A stretch of 64,000 nt of DNA from Antilocapra americana (lineage: Eukaryota > Chordata > Mammalia > Artiodactyla > Antilocapridae). The stretch is taken from contig ML664199.1 in NCBI GenBank assembly GCA_007570785.1, positions 23,945,915-24,009,914 of the forward strand, written 5' to 3'. Each line of letters begins with the position of its first letter. Position 1 is the first letter of the stretch. The position numbers and the translations under genes were made by a program. A model generated the notes under the pieces. The model was not told the DNA's origin, made no database searches, and saw nothing but the letters and a program-made list of their open reading frames with translations. Below are positions 1 through 12,300 of the stretch, in pieces.

Positions 1-663
1 TAAGAATACATGCTGGACACCACACTTGAAGGTCTACATGGGCCTGAGGTCCCTGTGGCATCTGATAGATTCCCACAGATAGCACGTAACAATGTACACA
101 TCTGGCAGTTCTGAAAGCCTGACGTTCATCACGACCTCAAGGGAACATAGTTGAGGGTCTTGGGGAGACTGTGTCCCCTCCCCTTTTCCTTCCCCTAGAA
201 GCTGCCAGTGTTCCCGAGGAGCATTCCTGGTTTTCCTCCGACTCAAAGCCAGCATGGCAAGCTGAGCTCCTTGTCTGCCTGCGAGGACTCCCGTGGGCAC
301 ACGGGCGGCCTGGGTCCGGATGACCTCTCCACTTTAGGGTCAGCTGCTCGGTCCATCTGCCATCCTATCCTTGGTGTGGGGATTAGGGCAGAGATGTCTT
401 TGGGAGCCATTATTCCACCTATCATGATCCACAAGAGATCAAAGCAAGAAACTTCTAAATCCCAACAGAGCTTGACAGCTGACAGGCCAGCGGGAGGTAA
501 AGCACATACCACCTATGAGTGTGAACATGAAGGACTGTCAACCAATGTGGGGAGACCACCACCCCACCATGATCTCACTCACTGTCATGTACGTGATGCC
601 ACACGACACTGTCACACACGTCATCTTTTGGGTCATTATGGTTGTCCTTGCCCTTGGTGATCA

Positions 664-815
664 CTGGGAGAAGAGGGTAACAGAGGATGAGACAGTTGGG
701 TGACATCACTGACTCCATAGACATGAGTTTGAGCAAATACTGGAGATGCAGAAAGGCAGAGGAGCCTGGTGTGCTGCAGTCCACGGGGTTGCAAAGAGTC
801 AGACATGACTTAGTC
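664..815 (+). mobile_element. BovB LINE 3' end fragment
   Basis: The sequence matches the tail of BovB: CAGAGGATGAGACAGTTGG, then GACATGAGTTTGAGCAAA, then the terminal GCAAAGAGTCAGACATGACT. Only the last 150 bases of the element are present, as is usual for target-primed, 5'-truncated copies. Confidence 0.8.
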
Positions 816-1844
816 CTTTCCTAGGTACTAATTCAGCTTCTTTGCAAATCTAATAACCCCCAGGCACCGTCATCCTCATGTTGTGTGTGGGGACTGGGAC
901 TCAAAAGCAAAGGCACTCATTTGGGTGCCATGGCTGTTAAACGGTGGATGGTGGTGCACAGGGGGAGGACGGGGAGGGAGTGCAGGCCGGAGCGCAGCCG
1001 ATCCCAGCAGGACAGGCGGACAAGAGCTTTCCTGATCCCCGAGCAATGTCCAGAAACGCAACTCCCTGTACACTGCCCAGAGGCTGGGGTGCTGCAGACC
1101 ACCCACGGCCAGGTTCCTGGAAGGGCAGTACCCTGGCTCCCAAGGCCTCCTCCTGAGAGCCTGGCCAGCCTGGGGGTGCTCCCCATGGTTCCCCCACACA
1201 CCCTGGGCAGTCTCCCTCGACGGCACCCTCAACCTAAAGGCCCTTCCCCTGAGATCACCGTCGGAGAGGAATGGCTTGCACACAGGTGGCACCAGACATC
1301 CACACCACGGTGGGAGTGTGGCCTGAGGCCCGGTGAGCTGCCCCAGCCTCAAGGTGACATTGCTGTCATCCCGTCCTTGGCTCCAGCCTGTGGGGGGCCA
1401 GGACGTGGAGCCCTGAGGGCTGTGCAGGGCCGTGCAGGGCGAGGGCCATGCTGTGCAGGTGTCACAGACGAGCTGTGCAGGGTGCTGGGCCCCCGGGGTG
1501 ACACCCAGATTAGCCGGGACTGTCAGTGAGTGGGAGGAATTCCCTGAGTTTTCTAGTTACTCAGAGACTCCCGAGATTTTCTACAGCAGGGTCTTTTAAG
1601 CCCCACGTGGAGTCTGGAGGTTGAGAGAGCTGAGAAGAAAAGAACTCGGAGGAGACATGAGGGCAGCTTCAGCACCTGCAGGGCCTGGCACCCTGACTGG
1701 AGATGCGCCAGGAGCCCAGCTGTGGGCCTTGGAGACGGGCCAAACCCCTGCAGAGACCATAGGCAGCCGTGCTCGGAGCTGGAAGGCTCCGATGTGGGAG
1801 AGCAGCCCCAAGGTGGAGGGAAGTGGAGGAAGAAGGGCAGGTGT

Positions 1845-3115
1845 GTGGTGTGTGAGGTTGAGTGTGGCATGCACGTGTGTGTGTGGTGTCTGTATTGTGT
1901 CTGGTGTACATGATGTGTCTAGTGTACATGGTGTGTGCCCGGTGTGCGTGGCGTGTGTGTGGTGTCTGTACCGTGCCCGGTGTGCGTGGCGTGTGTGTGG
2001 TGTCTGTACCGTGCCTGGTGTGCGTGGTGTGTGTGTGGTGTCTGTACCGTGTCCGGTGTACGTGGCGTGTGTGTGGTGTCTCTACCGTGTGTGGTGTGCA
2101 TGGTGTGTCTCTGGTGTCTGTACCATGTCCGGAGTACATGGTGTGTGTGTGGGGTCTGAATTGTGTATGGTGTACATGGTGTGTGTGTGGTGTCTGTACC
2201 GTGCCTGGTGTACATAGTGTGTGTGTGGTGTCTGTACCATGTCTGGTGTACATGGTGTGTCTGTGGTGTCTGTACCATGTCTGGTGTACATGGTGTGTGT
2301 GTGGTGTCTGTACCGTGTCTGGTGTACATGGTGTGTGTGTGGTGTCTGTACCGTGTCTGGTGTACATGGTGTGTGTCTGGTGTACATGGTGTGTGTGTGG
2401 TGTCTGCACCGTGTCTGGTGTACATGGTGTGTGTGTGGTGTCTGTACTGTGTCTGGTGTACATGGTGTGTGTCTGGTGTACATGGTGTGTGTGTNNNNNN
2501 NNNNNNNNNNNNNNNNNNNNNNNNNNNNNNNNNNNNNNNNNNNNNNNNNNNNNNNNNNNNNNNNNNNNNNNNNNNNNNNNNNNNNNNNNNNNNNNNNNNN
2601 NNNNNNNNNNNNNNNNNNNNNNNNNNNNNNNNNNNNNNNNNNNNNNNNNNNNNNNNNNNNNNNNNNNNNNNNNNNNNNNNNNNNNNNNNNNNNNNNNNNN
2701 NNNNNNNNNNNNNNNNNNNNNNNNNNNNNNNNNNNNNNNNNNNNNNNNNNNNNNNNNNNNNNNNNNNNNNNNNNNNNNNNNNNNNNNNNNNNNNNNNNNN
2801 NNNNNNNNNNNNNNNNNNNNNNNNNNNNNNNNNNNNNNNNNNNNNNNNNNNNNNNNNNNNNNNNNNNNNNNNNNNNNNNNNNNNNNNNNNNNNNTGTACA
2901 TGGTGTGAGTGTGGTGTCTGTACTGTGTCTGGTGTACATGGCGTGAGTGTGGTGTCTGTACTGTGTCTGGTGTACATGGCGTGTGTGTGGTGTCTGTACC
3001 GTGCCCAGTGTACATGGCGTGTGTGTGGTGTCTGCACCGTGTCTGGTGTACATGGTGTGAGTGTGGTGTCTGTACTGTGTCTGGTGTATATGGTGTCTAT
3101 GGCGTACATGGCATG
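1845..3115 (+). repeat. 38-bp GT-rich minisatellite
   Basis: The unit is about GGTGTCTGTACCGTGTCTGG followed by TGTACATGGTGTGTGTGT. Copies start 38 bases apart, for example at 1961 and 1999, and at 2303 and 2341. Variants exchange ACC for ACT, GTGT for GCCC/GCCT and GTGT for GAGT, and some copies carry only an 18-base half unit (near 2366-2390 and 2470-2490). Because 38 is not a multiple of three and no frame contains a stop, all six frames stay open and produce long artificial proteins such as GVHGVCVVSVPCLVYMVC. The array is split by the N gap, so the true copy number is unknown. No coding function is supported. Confidence 0.93.
2495..2894. other. Assembly gap, 400 N
   Basis: Exactly 400 unresolved bases lie inside the minisatellite, with repeat units on both sides. 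The round number suggests an estimated or default gap. The real array is probably collapsed or of different length. Confidence 0.99.
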
Positions 3116-3813
3116 TCAGGTGTGTCTCAGGCCACACGGAAGAGCTGGCATTGGTCAGTGTGGCTGAGTGGGGGAAGGATTCTGACAGACACCAGGACTA
3201 ATTCTCAGGAGACGCCCCTCCTTTTACCATTTACGCAGCTCTTGGGGGAGGAGGTGCTCAGAAAGCAAAGTACTTTCTCCCTGCAGGCCCCCGGCCTGTC
3301 TGAAGCTCTCTAAGGACCAAGGACTCAAATGGGCCTGCTCAGCAAGAGGATGCTGATCTCTGGCCCTTCCACCCGATGCCTTGGTAAACTCAGGTCCCTG
3401 ATCCAGAAACTCTGTCCTGAACTCTATGAAATCGCCGGCTTTGGCGAAAGACGAATACTGGCCATGTCATATGGTTTAACCCTGAGCCAATCTGGGGTGA
3501 GGGGGTCGGGCTTCCAGAAGAGTTGCCCAGGGTGGGATCACTCCAGGTTCCTGCGGGGCTGGGGGCACAGCTCATCTCTTTGGGCTCTGAACACTTCAGT
3601 TCCACCAGATTTTCCTTGTAAATCTGAACTTGGGTGGCAGATGGACTCAGAATGTGAGACCTGCTCCTGTTTTATCCGAGTCTCTGGGACAGTGAGGGAC
3701 ACCAGGCAGGTTCACTCCCCAGAAATCCCGTCGTCCCTTTCCCCAAAGTGGCTCCAGACCTCAGAGACCACCACACCTAGGCCCGGAAGCACACAGCTCC
3801 CCCCTACCATTAC

Positions 3814-4142
3814 CTCTCTCTGGGAAGTGGCTTGGGCTCAGGGCGGACAGCGATTGTGGAGAACGCAGGCGGCCGGGTGGGTGACGGGAAGCTCAGATCC
3901 AAGGAGCCCGCCTTCCTGTGCAGTGGCTCCATCCCCAAGGCGCCCTGCATCTCGCCTTCGATGGGACAGGACCCAGCCCTGCTGTGGATGGACAGCAAGG
4001 ACACTTCAGGCCCCACCGCACCCTGGAGCGAGGCGTCCACTGCCTGGGGGTCATGGGTGGGAGAGGTGGATGGCGGGGAGCGTGACTTCCTCCTGGTGGA
4101 TGCGCCAGCCAGCAGCTTCAGCAGCCCACTCTTCCTGTCTTT
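3814..4142 (-). CDS. SH3RF3: SH3RF3 exon: region before the C-terminal SH3 domain
   Basis: This exon has 329 bases, 109 codons plus two bases of a split arginine. The acceptor is GTCTCTAG before AAAGAC and the donor is GAGAG followed by GTAATG. The peptide opens [16 protein letters not shown], a conserved leucine-rich motif in the family. It continues RRKSRSPP, the block LQGAVGPEV, the block [19 protein letters not shown], then [13 protein letters not shown], and ends [11 protein letters not shown]. In the family this ending is followed at once by YRVVVSYPP, the start of SH3-4, so the next exon holds the last domain. That exon is not in the readable sequence and most likely lies left of base 1. 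The plus strand carries a 280-codon open frame across the exon (3329-4171), which is a shadow. Confidence 0.95.
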
Positions 4143-6343
4143 CTAGAGACACACAAAATGAAGTTGGGTAAGTGCTTCCAGCGAGGGGTGTGACCCTGTC
4201 AGGAGACTCTGGTCCTGGTCAAGTAAAGCTGTCTGGAGGAGGACAGCGAAGATGGGAAGCTTTCCCATCTCGCTTCCTTCCTTTCCTGAGATGCGGAAGA
4301 CACGCCAGCACAGACCTAGACCTGGAGGTGCCAACCCAACAACCCCCTCCTCATGATTCCCCCCTCCAGACCCCCATCTCAGGACCCCTGATCTCAGGAA
4401 CCCCCCATCTCAGGACCACATCCCAGCCTGGAAACATCACCAGCCGAGGGCACCGTGGGTCTCCTGCAGCGGGAGGGGGCGGTTATTCCACATTAGTTCT
4501 GAGTATCCCACCCACCTTCAGCTGGAGGCCCTGACAGCACTGTTTGTGGTTGGACCATATGGGGAGCTGAGTTCCATGTGTGTCATATATGTGTGTGCCT
4601 GTATGAGTGAGGGTGTGTGGAGGAGGAAGATGTGCCCACGCAGAGGTGCTTCCACGGCAATGTGCTGGCCTTGGTGTCCAGAGTTTGGCAGCTCTCCTGG
4701 AACTGACTGTTCTGATGTTGGATGAGGACTAGCTAGCTGGCAGGGGGTGTGTGAGTCTGACACGGAGCCCCGGGTCGGCGATGGCCACCACAGCGTCTGA
4801 TGGGGTCATGGGGCTGGTTGGACCCCACAGTGGCCCGATGGGGACTCCTTTTTCCACCCCAGCTGTTGGGGAGTCAGTGGTGCTGAAATCGCCAAACAGC
4901 ACACTTAGCAGGGATGTGTGCCTCAAGGTAAGTCAGTAACACTTTAGTATGAACAAATCTGAAGTTTTTCTCTACTCCCAGCACTGGTACTGATGGCAAG
5001 GATTGGAGCTGATGTCCTGAAGGCACACCATGGCTGGCATGGGCAAGCCCCAGCCTGGAGGGGAGCAGGCATGGGGGCAGCGTTGCACAGGGCAGCCTTG
5101 ATTAGCATCCACCAAGAAATGAGCATGGGACACATTTGGTCAGTTAGCCACCAGGGGGCGCCATGCAGCTGGCTCGGAGGCGTTGCCACCCTCCAGGTAG
5201 CAGGGTTCCTGAGGCCATCACCCAGAGGAAGGGACTCCCAGGATGACAGCCTCCTAACTGAGACCAGCAGGGGAGGGCACCAGCTCAGGTACACAGAGGG
5301 TCCCTGGTGCTCACTTGGGGGCTCTGGAAAGGGAGCCAGGCTGGCAACAGACCCCCAAACACTACGGGGTCTCGGGCAAAAACCCACCGGCTATCAAGTG
5401 GTCAAGTAGGATCTGGAGGTGAAAACTCTAAAAGTAATCTAACAGTATATGTGTGTGCCTGTGTGAATGTGCCAGTCTCTGCATGAATGTCTGTGCCTAT
5501 GTGTGAATATGTGTGCTTATGTATGACTGTATCAGTAAGTGTATGTGCGCATGTGTATGCATGCACACACAGGTGAATAAAATTAAGATCCACGTGATGG
5601 GTCCCCAGGCCTGCCAGTGGCCCCGTGGTGCCATCCACGACAGAGGGAGAGGCATCACTGGCTCAGCCTACACCCCATAGGGCTGAGGGCTGACTGCCCT
5701 TCCTGCTGCTCTGATGGGCTAGCCAGGCTCTCAGAGCATGGGGACTGAATTCTGGACACTCACTAACAAACCCTGGTGGGACCGTTGGACCATGTGGGCA
5801 CCAGGTCAGGGACAGGGGCTCCAAGCATGAGCTGGGTCGTTGGTGGCATCATAGTCAGAGAGTCCTGATGGGTGAGTTAGCCAGGATGTGCATGCCCAGT
5901 GGGGAGGGGCCTGCATGAAACCTGCCAGCAACCAGGGGGAGGGTATCTCGATCCCTGGTGAGGTCTGACTGTGCCCATCGCTAGGTCTCACCCAGCTCAG
6001 AGCTCTGGCTGCTGCTCCATATAAAATCAAGGCCAAGGAGACAGGACAGGCCAAAGGCAAGTGGGCAAGGCTTCTTGGAGGTTTCTTGGCAAAGCCACAG
6101 CCTTCCCAGGAGAGCAAGTTGCCAGGTCTACCAGCAGGACTGCCAGCCCTGCCTCGGGCCCTTACCACCTGCACCTGCCAATTGGGTGGCAAGGGCCACT
6201 GTAGGAGTAGGGGCTCAGTGGGCACGGCAGCCATGCCGGGCACAGCAGGCAAAGGAAAAGGTGGAGCCAGGCTGTCAAGGTCCATACCTGGGTCAGCACA
6301 TCAGAGAAGAGCCCAGGGGGACATTAGAAAGACAAACACATAT

Positions 6344-6398
<55 letters not shown>

Positions 6399-9300
6399 GA
6401 GATAAAGTCATAGCCTACTAGCAAAGAATCACCTGGAAACTAGTATTATAAAAGAGATATACATTCATTACAGGAGAACTGTAAAACATCTTAAAAATAA
6501 TAAAATGATAGCTTCTGTTCCTAGGGGTTTTGTTCCTTAGAACGTTAATGCAAAAACTTGGCCAAAGGAAAAAGAAATTTAAAGCTTAAATGCAGAACTG
6601 CTGCCAATTAAAAGTCAATTAAAATTATGGAAAATTATCTCTGAAATTAAAAGAAGTCAAAGAGAATAGAATTTGATTTATAAAATGTGACACTAATTTT
6701 TTTAGGGAGTCGACTCATTTAATTAAACGAAGTAAACCTGAGTGCCACATCTTCGCCGTTGGTTCCCCATTAATCCACGGGGTTAGATGGCCCCACTTCT
6801 CTCACAGAGATTTACCCTGTGTCCTCGCTTCTGCTCACAGGACATTTAAAGCTGTTGGTGGGCACACACTGGATGCTGGGCAGGTGTGGTGGGCGCCACC
6901 GACATGGACATGGTTTGGTCTGCAAGGCTCAGCCCTGACCCCCTAGGAAAACCTCAACCTGCAGGACCAAATGCACTTGTGCGTAGGGCAGGCTCTTCCC
7001 ACCACCTTCCGAGCACAGGGCAGACAGAGCCACACACGTGCACTCCACCAGGTGCACAAAAGGACGTTTCCTCGAGCTGAGACAGGAGTTCAGGGTCATG
7101 GGTCAAGGGTTATGGGCCATGTTCCGATTGAGTCCACACTTAGTGGCCTGGGGGCATTGCTACCATCGGGGAAGCACATATCTAGTCCCCCAGACGGCTG
7201 ATGGTTGGCTCAGGAGAGCAGGTGCAGGAGGGGCTTGGCGGTACTTCATTTTATTACACATTTTGGCATTTTCTGACTTATTATGTCAAATGTTGTTTCT
7301 TCTTAATTTGAGATGAAACATACTGAAAGCAAAACTTGAAGAAGCTGCTCTGCACACAGGGTAATAGACACGATGTACCAGAGAGAACTTCTGCTGTTGT
7401 TACACTGATGGGAAGGGAGGTGGTTTTGGAGGAATGGGGTTGGGGTGGCTTAAAAGTTGGGCTGGTTGCCAGCTAGCTGGGAAGCCAGGAGGTGGGGAGT
7501 GGGGTGCGGGGGGCCTGTGAGAAGAGCAACACAGCCGACGACTCCTCGGGGCCCTGGTTGAGAGGTTGGAGTTGCTTGGTGGACACGGGGTGGAACTGGA
7601 GGCAGGGGCAGTGGGATCGAAGGGGAGCTGGCAGTCTGGACGCAGAATCCCAGCCACTCTCTGACCCCAACACTACCTGTTCCATAACTGCTGGAGCAGG
7701 ATGAGTGAGGGTGGGGGAGTTTGCTCTTCCTTCACCCTCCAGGAGTTACTGCCTTGCACCTCAGGGCCTTACTCAGTGTTTGCTGACCCACCGGGTCTCC
7801 AGCTAGTGTCCCGAGCACAATCACATGTCTAGGGCTGACCCGGCCTATACCTGCCTCAGGTCCTGGAGCTCCTGGGACCAAGTCCCACCTTCTCCTGCCA
7901 GCCTTGGGCCTCCCCAACACCCAGCCCCCAGCACTGCAGGTAACCACACACTGCAACAGCATCCTGCGTACCCCGCTGTCCCAGAGATACCCCATGTTCA
8001 GAGAGGGCCATGGTGTGACGTGGATCAGCTGGCAGCCTCCATAGCAGGAAACCCAGGTGCTACATTGAGCTCTAGCTCAGCAGGTCTGAGAGGGCGGCTG
8101 GGTTACCTCCCTGTGCCCCTCGGTCCATCAGAGAAGCAAGTGCTGACATCCCCCACTCCTCACCGTCGCAGCCTCCCAGGGCCAGGACTGGGTGGCCCAA
8201 ACCCCTGGGGTGTCAGCACCCTGTGAGGGCCCTGAACTCAGGATCAGACCCTGGTGGTCCCACCTCTGCTGTGTAGCCCAGGACAGTCATTGCACGAGGT
8301 GGTGTCATAAAGGCAAGCACAGGGAAGGAGGCACTCTGGCCAGGGCTCCGCAAAGGCAGGAGGCCCTTGAACATGTGCCAGCCCCAAGGGCCCCAGGATG
8401 CAAAGCCAGGCTGGCGCCCAACATGAGAGGGTGAGGGCGAGGGCCACACCACCTGGCACTCCTCCCATCAGGTGACCCTGGGCCTCGCTTCCTACCTGTG
8501 GGGTGGGGGTGACGACAGTCCCTGATCCCGAGAGCTGCCTGGGGGCCAGATAAGACACGTCAGACATTTGCCTGCTGTCCTCGGCACCCTCTCATCACCA
8601 TGGTTACCAGAGCCGGCTGGAGACTTCTTTCTGAGGCCACCAATCTGCCCAGTGACACACGGGTGTCCCTCCACGGCTGCATCTCACTGTCTGGGCATGG
8701 GAGTGCCATGCTCAGCCAGAGGCACAGTGCCAGGACCTTGTCTCTTCTGCGACAGCAGTCCTCACTGGACGCGAGTGTGACGCCGTGCTTCCCACAGGCT
8801 CCGCTGACATGTGTGGTGGAGGGGGCCCCTTCCCTGTGCTGAGCTGCAGGGGCTGTGAGCAGAGCCAGAACAGGAAGAAGGCCTGAATGTCTTTCCCCAA
8901 CAGGAGTGTCGCCTGCTGGGCTACGAAGGGCCTCATGGCTCTGAACAGAGGCGCCTCCTGGGCTCTGTGAAGCCCCTGGACTTGCCAGGCTGGGTGCAGG
9001 TAGCTTCTCAAAGCAGGTCATGCCCTTCACCAGGGATAAGAGGCTATGGTTTAATTCAGCTGAGAAACGACGAGGTGAAGGGAGGTGGCTGCGAAGCTCT
9101 GACCGGCTGCCCCATGTCCTACGAGGCGAGGCCCCCCGGCTGACAGCGCAGGACTGTTCGGGTGTCAGGCTCCTGGCGTCTGTCTGTCCCTCACCTCCAG
9201 CAGCCCAAGGCAGACGCTGGTGATGGCCTTCTGCACCCAGGGCTACTCTTGCATCCCAATCGCCCCCACCCTTGGTTCTGCAACCTGGGGGCTTATGAGA

Positions 9301-12300
9301 CCAGCTTGGAGCAGCTCTGGGAAGCTGGGGGCTGACAACTCCATTCAATGGGTCTCCCCAGAGGATGAGGAGATGGAGACAGAATGACCCAGAAGCTCTT
9401 GGAGAGCCATGGAGAGGGACTCAGGGAGGGGTGCTGCCCTCCCTGGTGCCAAAATGGGCCAGCTGGGTGGGCCCTGGGAAGGTCACAGGGTTCTTCAGTC
9501 ACGAGTGAGGGCAGGGCCTCATGGGTCAGAACCGAGGTCCTTCCTGGGCTCTGGGAAGTCCTGAAGTTCCCATGCTGGGTCCCCACTCCGAATGGCCAGG
9601 GGCCCTGCACCCACTATCCCAAAGAGTGGCTGGGAGTCCAGCACCCATGGGTCGACTAGTACACATTCTAGGCAGCCAAGCCTCCCTGGACCTGTGTCTC
9701 TGAACATCCACAGGCTCTGAAAACTGCCATCTCACTTTATTCATCCCAAGTGGGAGGACACTCCAAATCCAGGGTGATGGGTCCAAACAGAGGCAAGGAA
9801 GGTTCCTCTAGAAACCCAGGGGAGTCCCACCCAGGACCACACCTCCTGCATCTCTGTGGACTGACCCGAGCGAGTGGGCTGCTTTTGGGGGTGGGGACGC
9901 AGTGCCCTCAGAAGAAGGGCGGCTATGCCGGTGGGATTGAGCCACACAGACAGTGGTTAGGAGCGAGGGGACTGTGTGTGCTGCCCCAAGTCCCATCTCT
10001 CTAGCATGTGAAGTGAATGTGAAAGTTATTCAGTCATGTTTGACTCCTTGCGACCCCGTGGACTATACAGTCTGTGGAATTCTCCAGAATACTGCAGTGG
10101 GTAGTCGTTCCCTTCCCCAGGGGCTCGTCCCAATCCAGGGATCGAACTCAGATCTCCCACACTGCAGGCAGATTCTTTACCATATGAGCTACCAGGGAAG
10201 CCCTTTTATGATATTATATATATATATATATATATAATACCATAATCTGTTTATGATTCTTTTTAAGAATCAGAAGACTCAGGAGGAGCCTCCACTAATG
10301 CTGAGAAGCAGGTGGGTAGAGGGCAGCTCCCAGAAGGGGCTTCCCTGGGCAATGGCAGTGAGGCCAGGTGTGTGTACAGGGCAGAGCCTGTGGTCTGTCT
10401 GTTAAGATGCCGCTCTGTGTCCAGGGTCCCTGCCTGGCCCAGCATTCGGCAAGCACCCGCTTTCCCATCTCCGTGTGAAACTCTTTCCTCTTCTATGAGT
10501 CCCAATCCCACCCCCGCCCCCCACCACCAACATTCCCCTGTGTCCTGAGCAGAGATGGTGTTCAAGGTGAGGCCTCCCCCATTCTGGTGATTCACTTTTC
10601 CTGGGTCTCTCCCACATGCACGTATTATTCAACTTTGATATCCTCCTATTGATACACCTCATTCAGTTCCTAAATCTGCCAGAAGGACCCAAAAGGGGAG
10701 AGAAACGTCTTCCCCCAGCAGGAGACACCTCAGGAGAGAGCAGTCGGGGGGTGAGACGGCGAGCAAGCCCCAGTGGGAGGTGGGGTCCCAAGGCCTCCCA
10801 GACAGAGTGGCTCCCTCAGGTTCTCTCTGGACATCGGGGCTGTTGGGGATGGGGTGGTGGGATGGGCTGGGCATGCACATCCCTCTTCTCTCCCTGGGAG
10901 TGCAATCCCTCTATCCCTTCCCTCCGGCCCTATTTGCAGCCCATCCTGTCCGCAAACCTCTCCTCTCTGGGCCTTGGTGAGCATTCCTTTCGGGGAGAGC
11001 TTGTTTCTCTCTCATCCGCTCTGTCCACTTGCACGTTTTCAGGTCTTCAGCCTCTGTATGTTATTTTTTTACCCCCTCCCCAACATGGACCACCAGTTGA
11101 ATTTGTGCTATAAGCCACCCCATGGGCAGTGGTGCCTACACTGGGGAAGTTCCCACAGGAGTCCAGAGCGGGGCCTGACCAGACCTCTGGGTGGTACCCT
11201 TTCCCTGGGCAAGAAGTCCCTGGGCAGAACACAGTGAGATGAGGGAGGGTTAAAACGCTGAGCTTTCACTGCATCACAGCTTTCCCTGGACTCAGCGTTC
11301 TGACCTGCTCCTTTCCCTCTTCACCCTGATGCAGGAAGGCCTGTGGACTCTGCAGAATTTATAGCTCAACATTAATGTGTTTAAGATTGCTTCCGAGGAG
11401 GTCAGGCCGGAGGGCAGATGGCAGAGGCGTGAAGCCAGAACAGCCCTCTGGCTCTAGGCTGAGTCTGGGCTGCTCTTAGCTTCCTCCACCAGGACAACCT
11501 TGCCTTGAGTGTACGTTTCCAAAGGGCCTCTGCTTGTTTTCTGTAGAACAAGTGTGGGGCCACCGCAAAGTATTAGATTAAATGAGATGCATTCAGATGA
11601 AATCTCTGTAAAACCTGGTATCCTCCAGAAAGGGTTCTGGAATGGAACAAGGAAGAACAAACGCATCCTTATCTACTCAGGTGTGCCAAGTGCAGGTACT
11701 TCTGAAAAATTTTTTAAACAAAACAGATGGGTAGAAACTACCTCACCCAACCAGAAAAACGGCGGCAGGATGGTCGCCACAGGGGAGGGGCTGTCCACAC
11801 GGGAGGGGCTCTGCCAGTGGGATGCAGGATCACAGAGGCTCAGGCAGGGATCTAAGCTGTTATTTCCACTAGCGCTGACAACCAGCCCTGCCAGCTCTCA
11901 GGGACACTGGAGTTATCTTCCTGGACTCATGTCCTTCTTAGCATAGCTGTTTCCAGGCAATGTCGGGTGATACCGCCTGAGCACCAGCTTGGAGTGGCCA
12001 GCCTCAGCCCTGCAAATCCCAGACCCTGGCCCGGCTGCTCCTCCCCTGAAAAGGGCCTGACTGGGCACTTCTGCTCCTAAACTCTAAACAGCTGCCACCA
12101 CGTGCGCATGCCTGCTTGTCATCATCACATTAGAATGATTAGGAAAGGATGGAAATTTGGAAGAACTCGAGGTGTCAGGACCCCAGTGAACTCAGGTCCC
12201 CAGGGGCCCCTCATGGCTCCTCTCTGAGTTGCTTATCTAACAGGGAGGAAGAGGCCGCCTCAAAGATGGAGGGAGGGCCGCAGAGTCCGCCTCGCGAGCA

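Larger units (their letters stand above)
1..3813 (-). other. SH3RF3 last intron, partial
   Basis: This non-coding stretch follows the 3814-4142 exon in transcript direction. I searched it for the final SH3-4 exon (a YRVVVSYPP-type start and a GLFPGSFVESF-type end on the minus strand) and did not find it. It contains a BovB 3' tail at 664-815, a run of short GTGCAGGGC-like repeats near 1420-1490 and the 38-bp minisatellite with the assembly gap. The rest appears unique. The gap itself could in principle hide sequence, but it is flanked on both sides by the same minisatellite. Confidence 0.8.

Noticed and set aside
885..1529. 214-codon plus-strand open frame
   Set aside because: GC-rich intronic sequence with competing frames on the other strand. 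No domain or start context.
2495..2894. Final SH3RF3 exon hidden in the N gap
   Set aside because: Both sides of the gap are the same minisatellite, so the gap most likely holds more repeat. The exon is more likely left of base 1.
1669..3167. Long open frames of 334-448 codons on both strands
   Set aside because: They are translations of the 38-bp minisatellite and run straight through 400 N. All frames are open, the composition is absurd (Cys/Val/Trp or His/Thr repeats), and there is no homology.
3329..4171. 280-codon plus-strand open frame
   Set aside because: Antisense to the SH3RF3 exon at 3814-4142 and extends into intron. No recognisable protein.
8560..9348. 262-codon minus-strand open frame
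   Set aside because: Lies in an intron, overlaps the internal similar segments, and has low-complexity composition with no domain.
10003..10205. tRNA gene
   Set aside because: The A- and B-box-like words belong to a Bov-tA SINE. No cloverleaf or anticodon stem is preserved. The same holds for the copies at 26610, 45293, 62228 and 63101.
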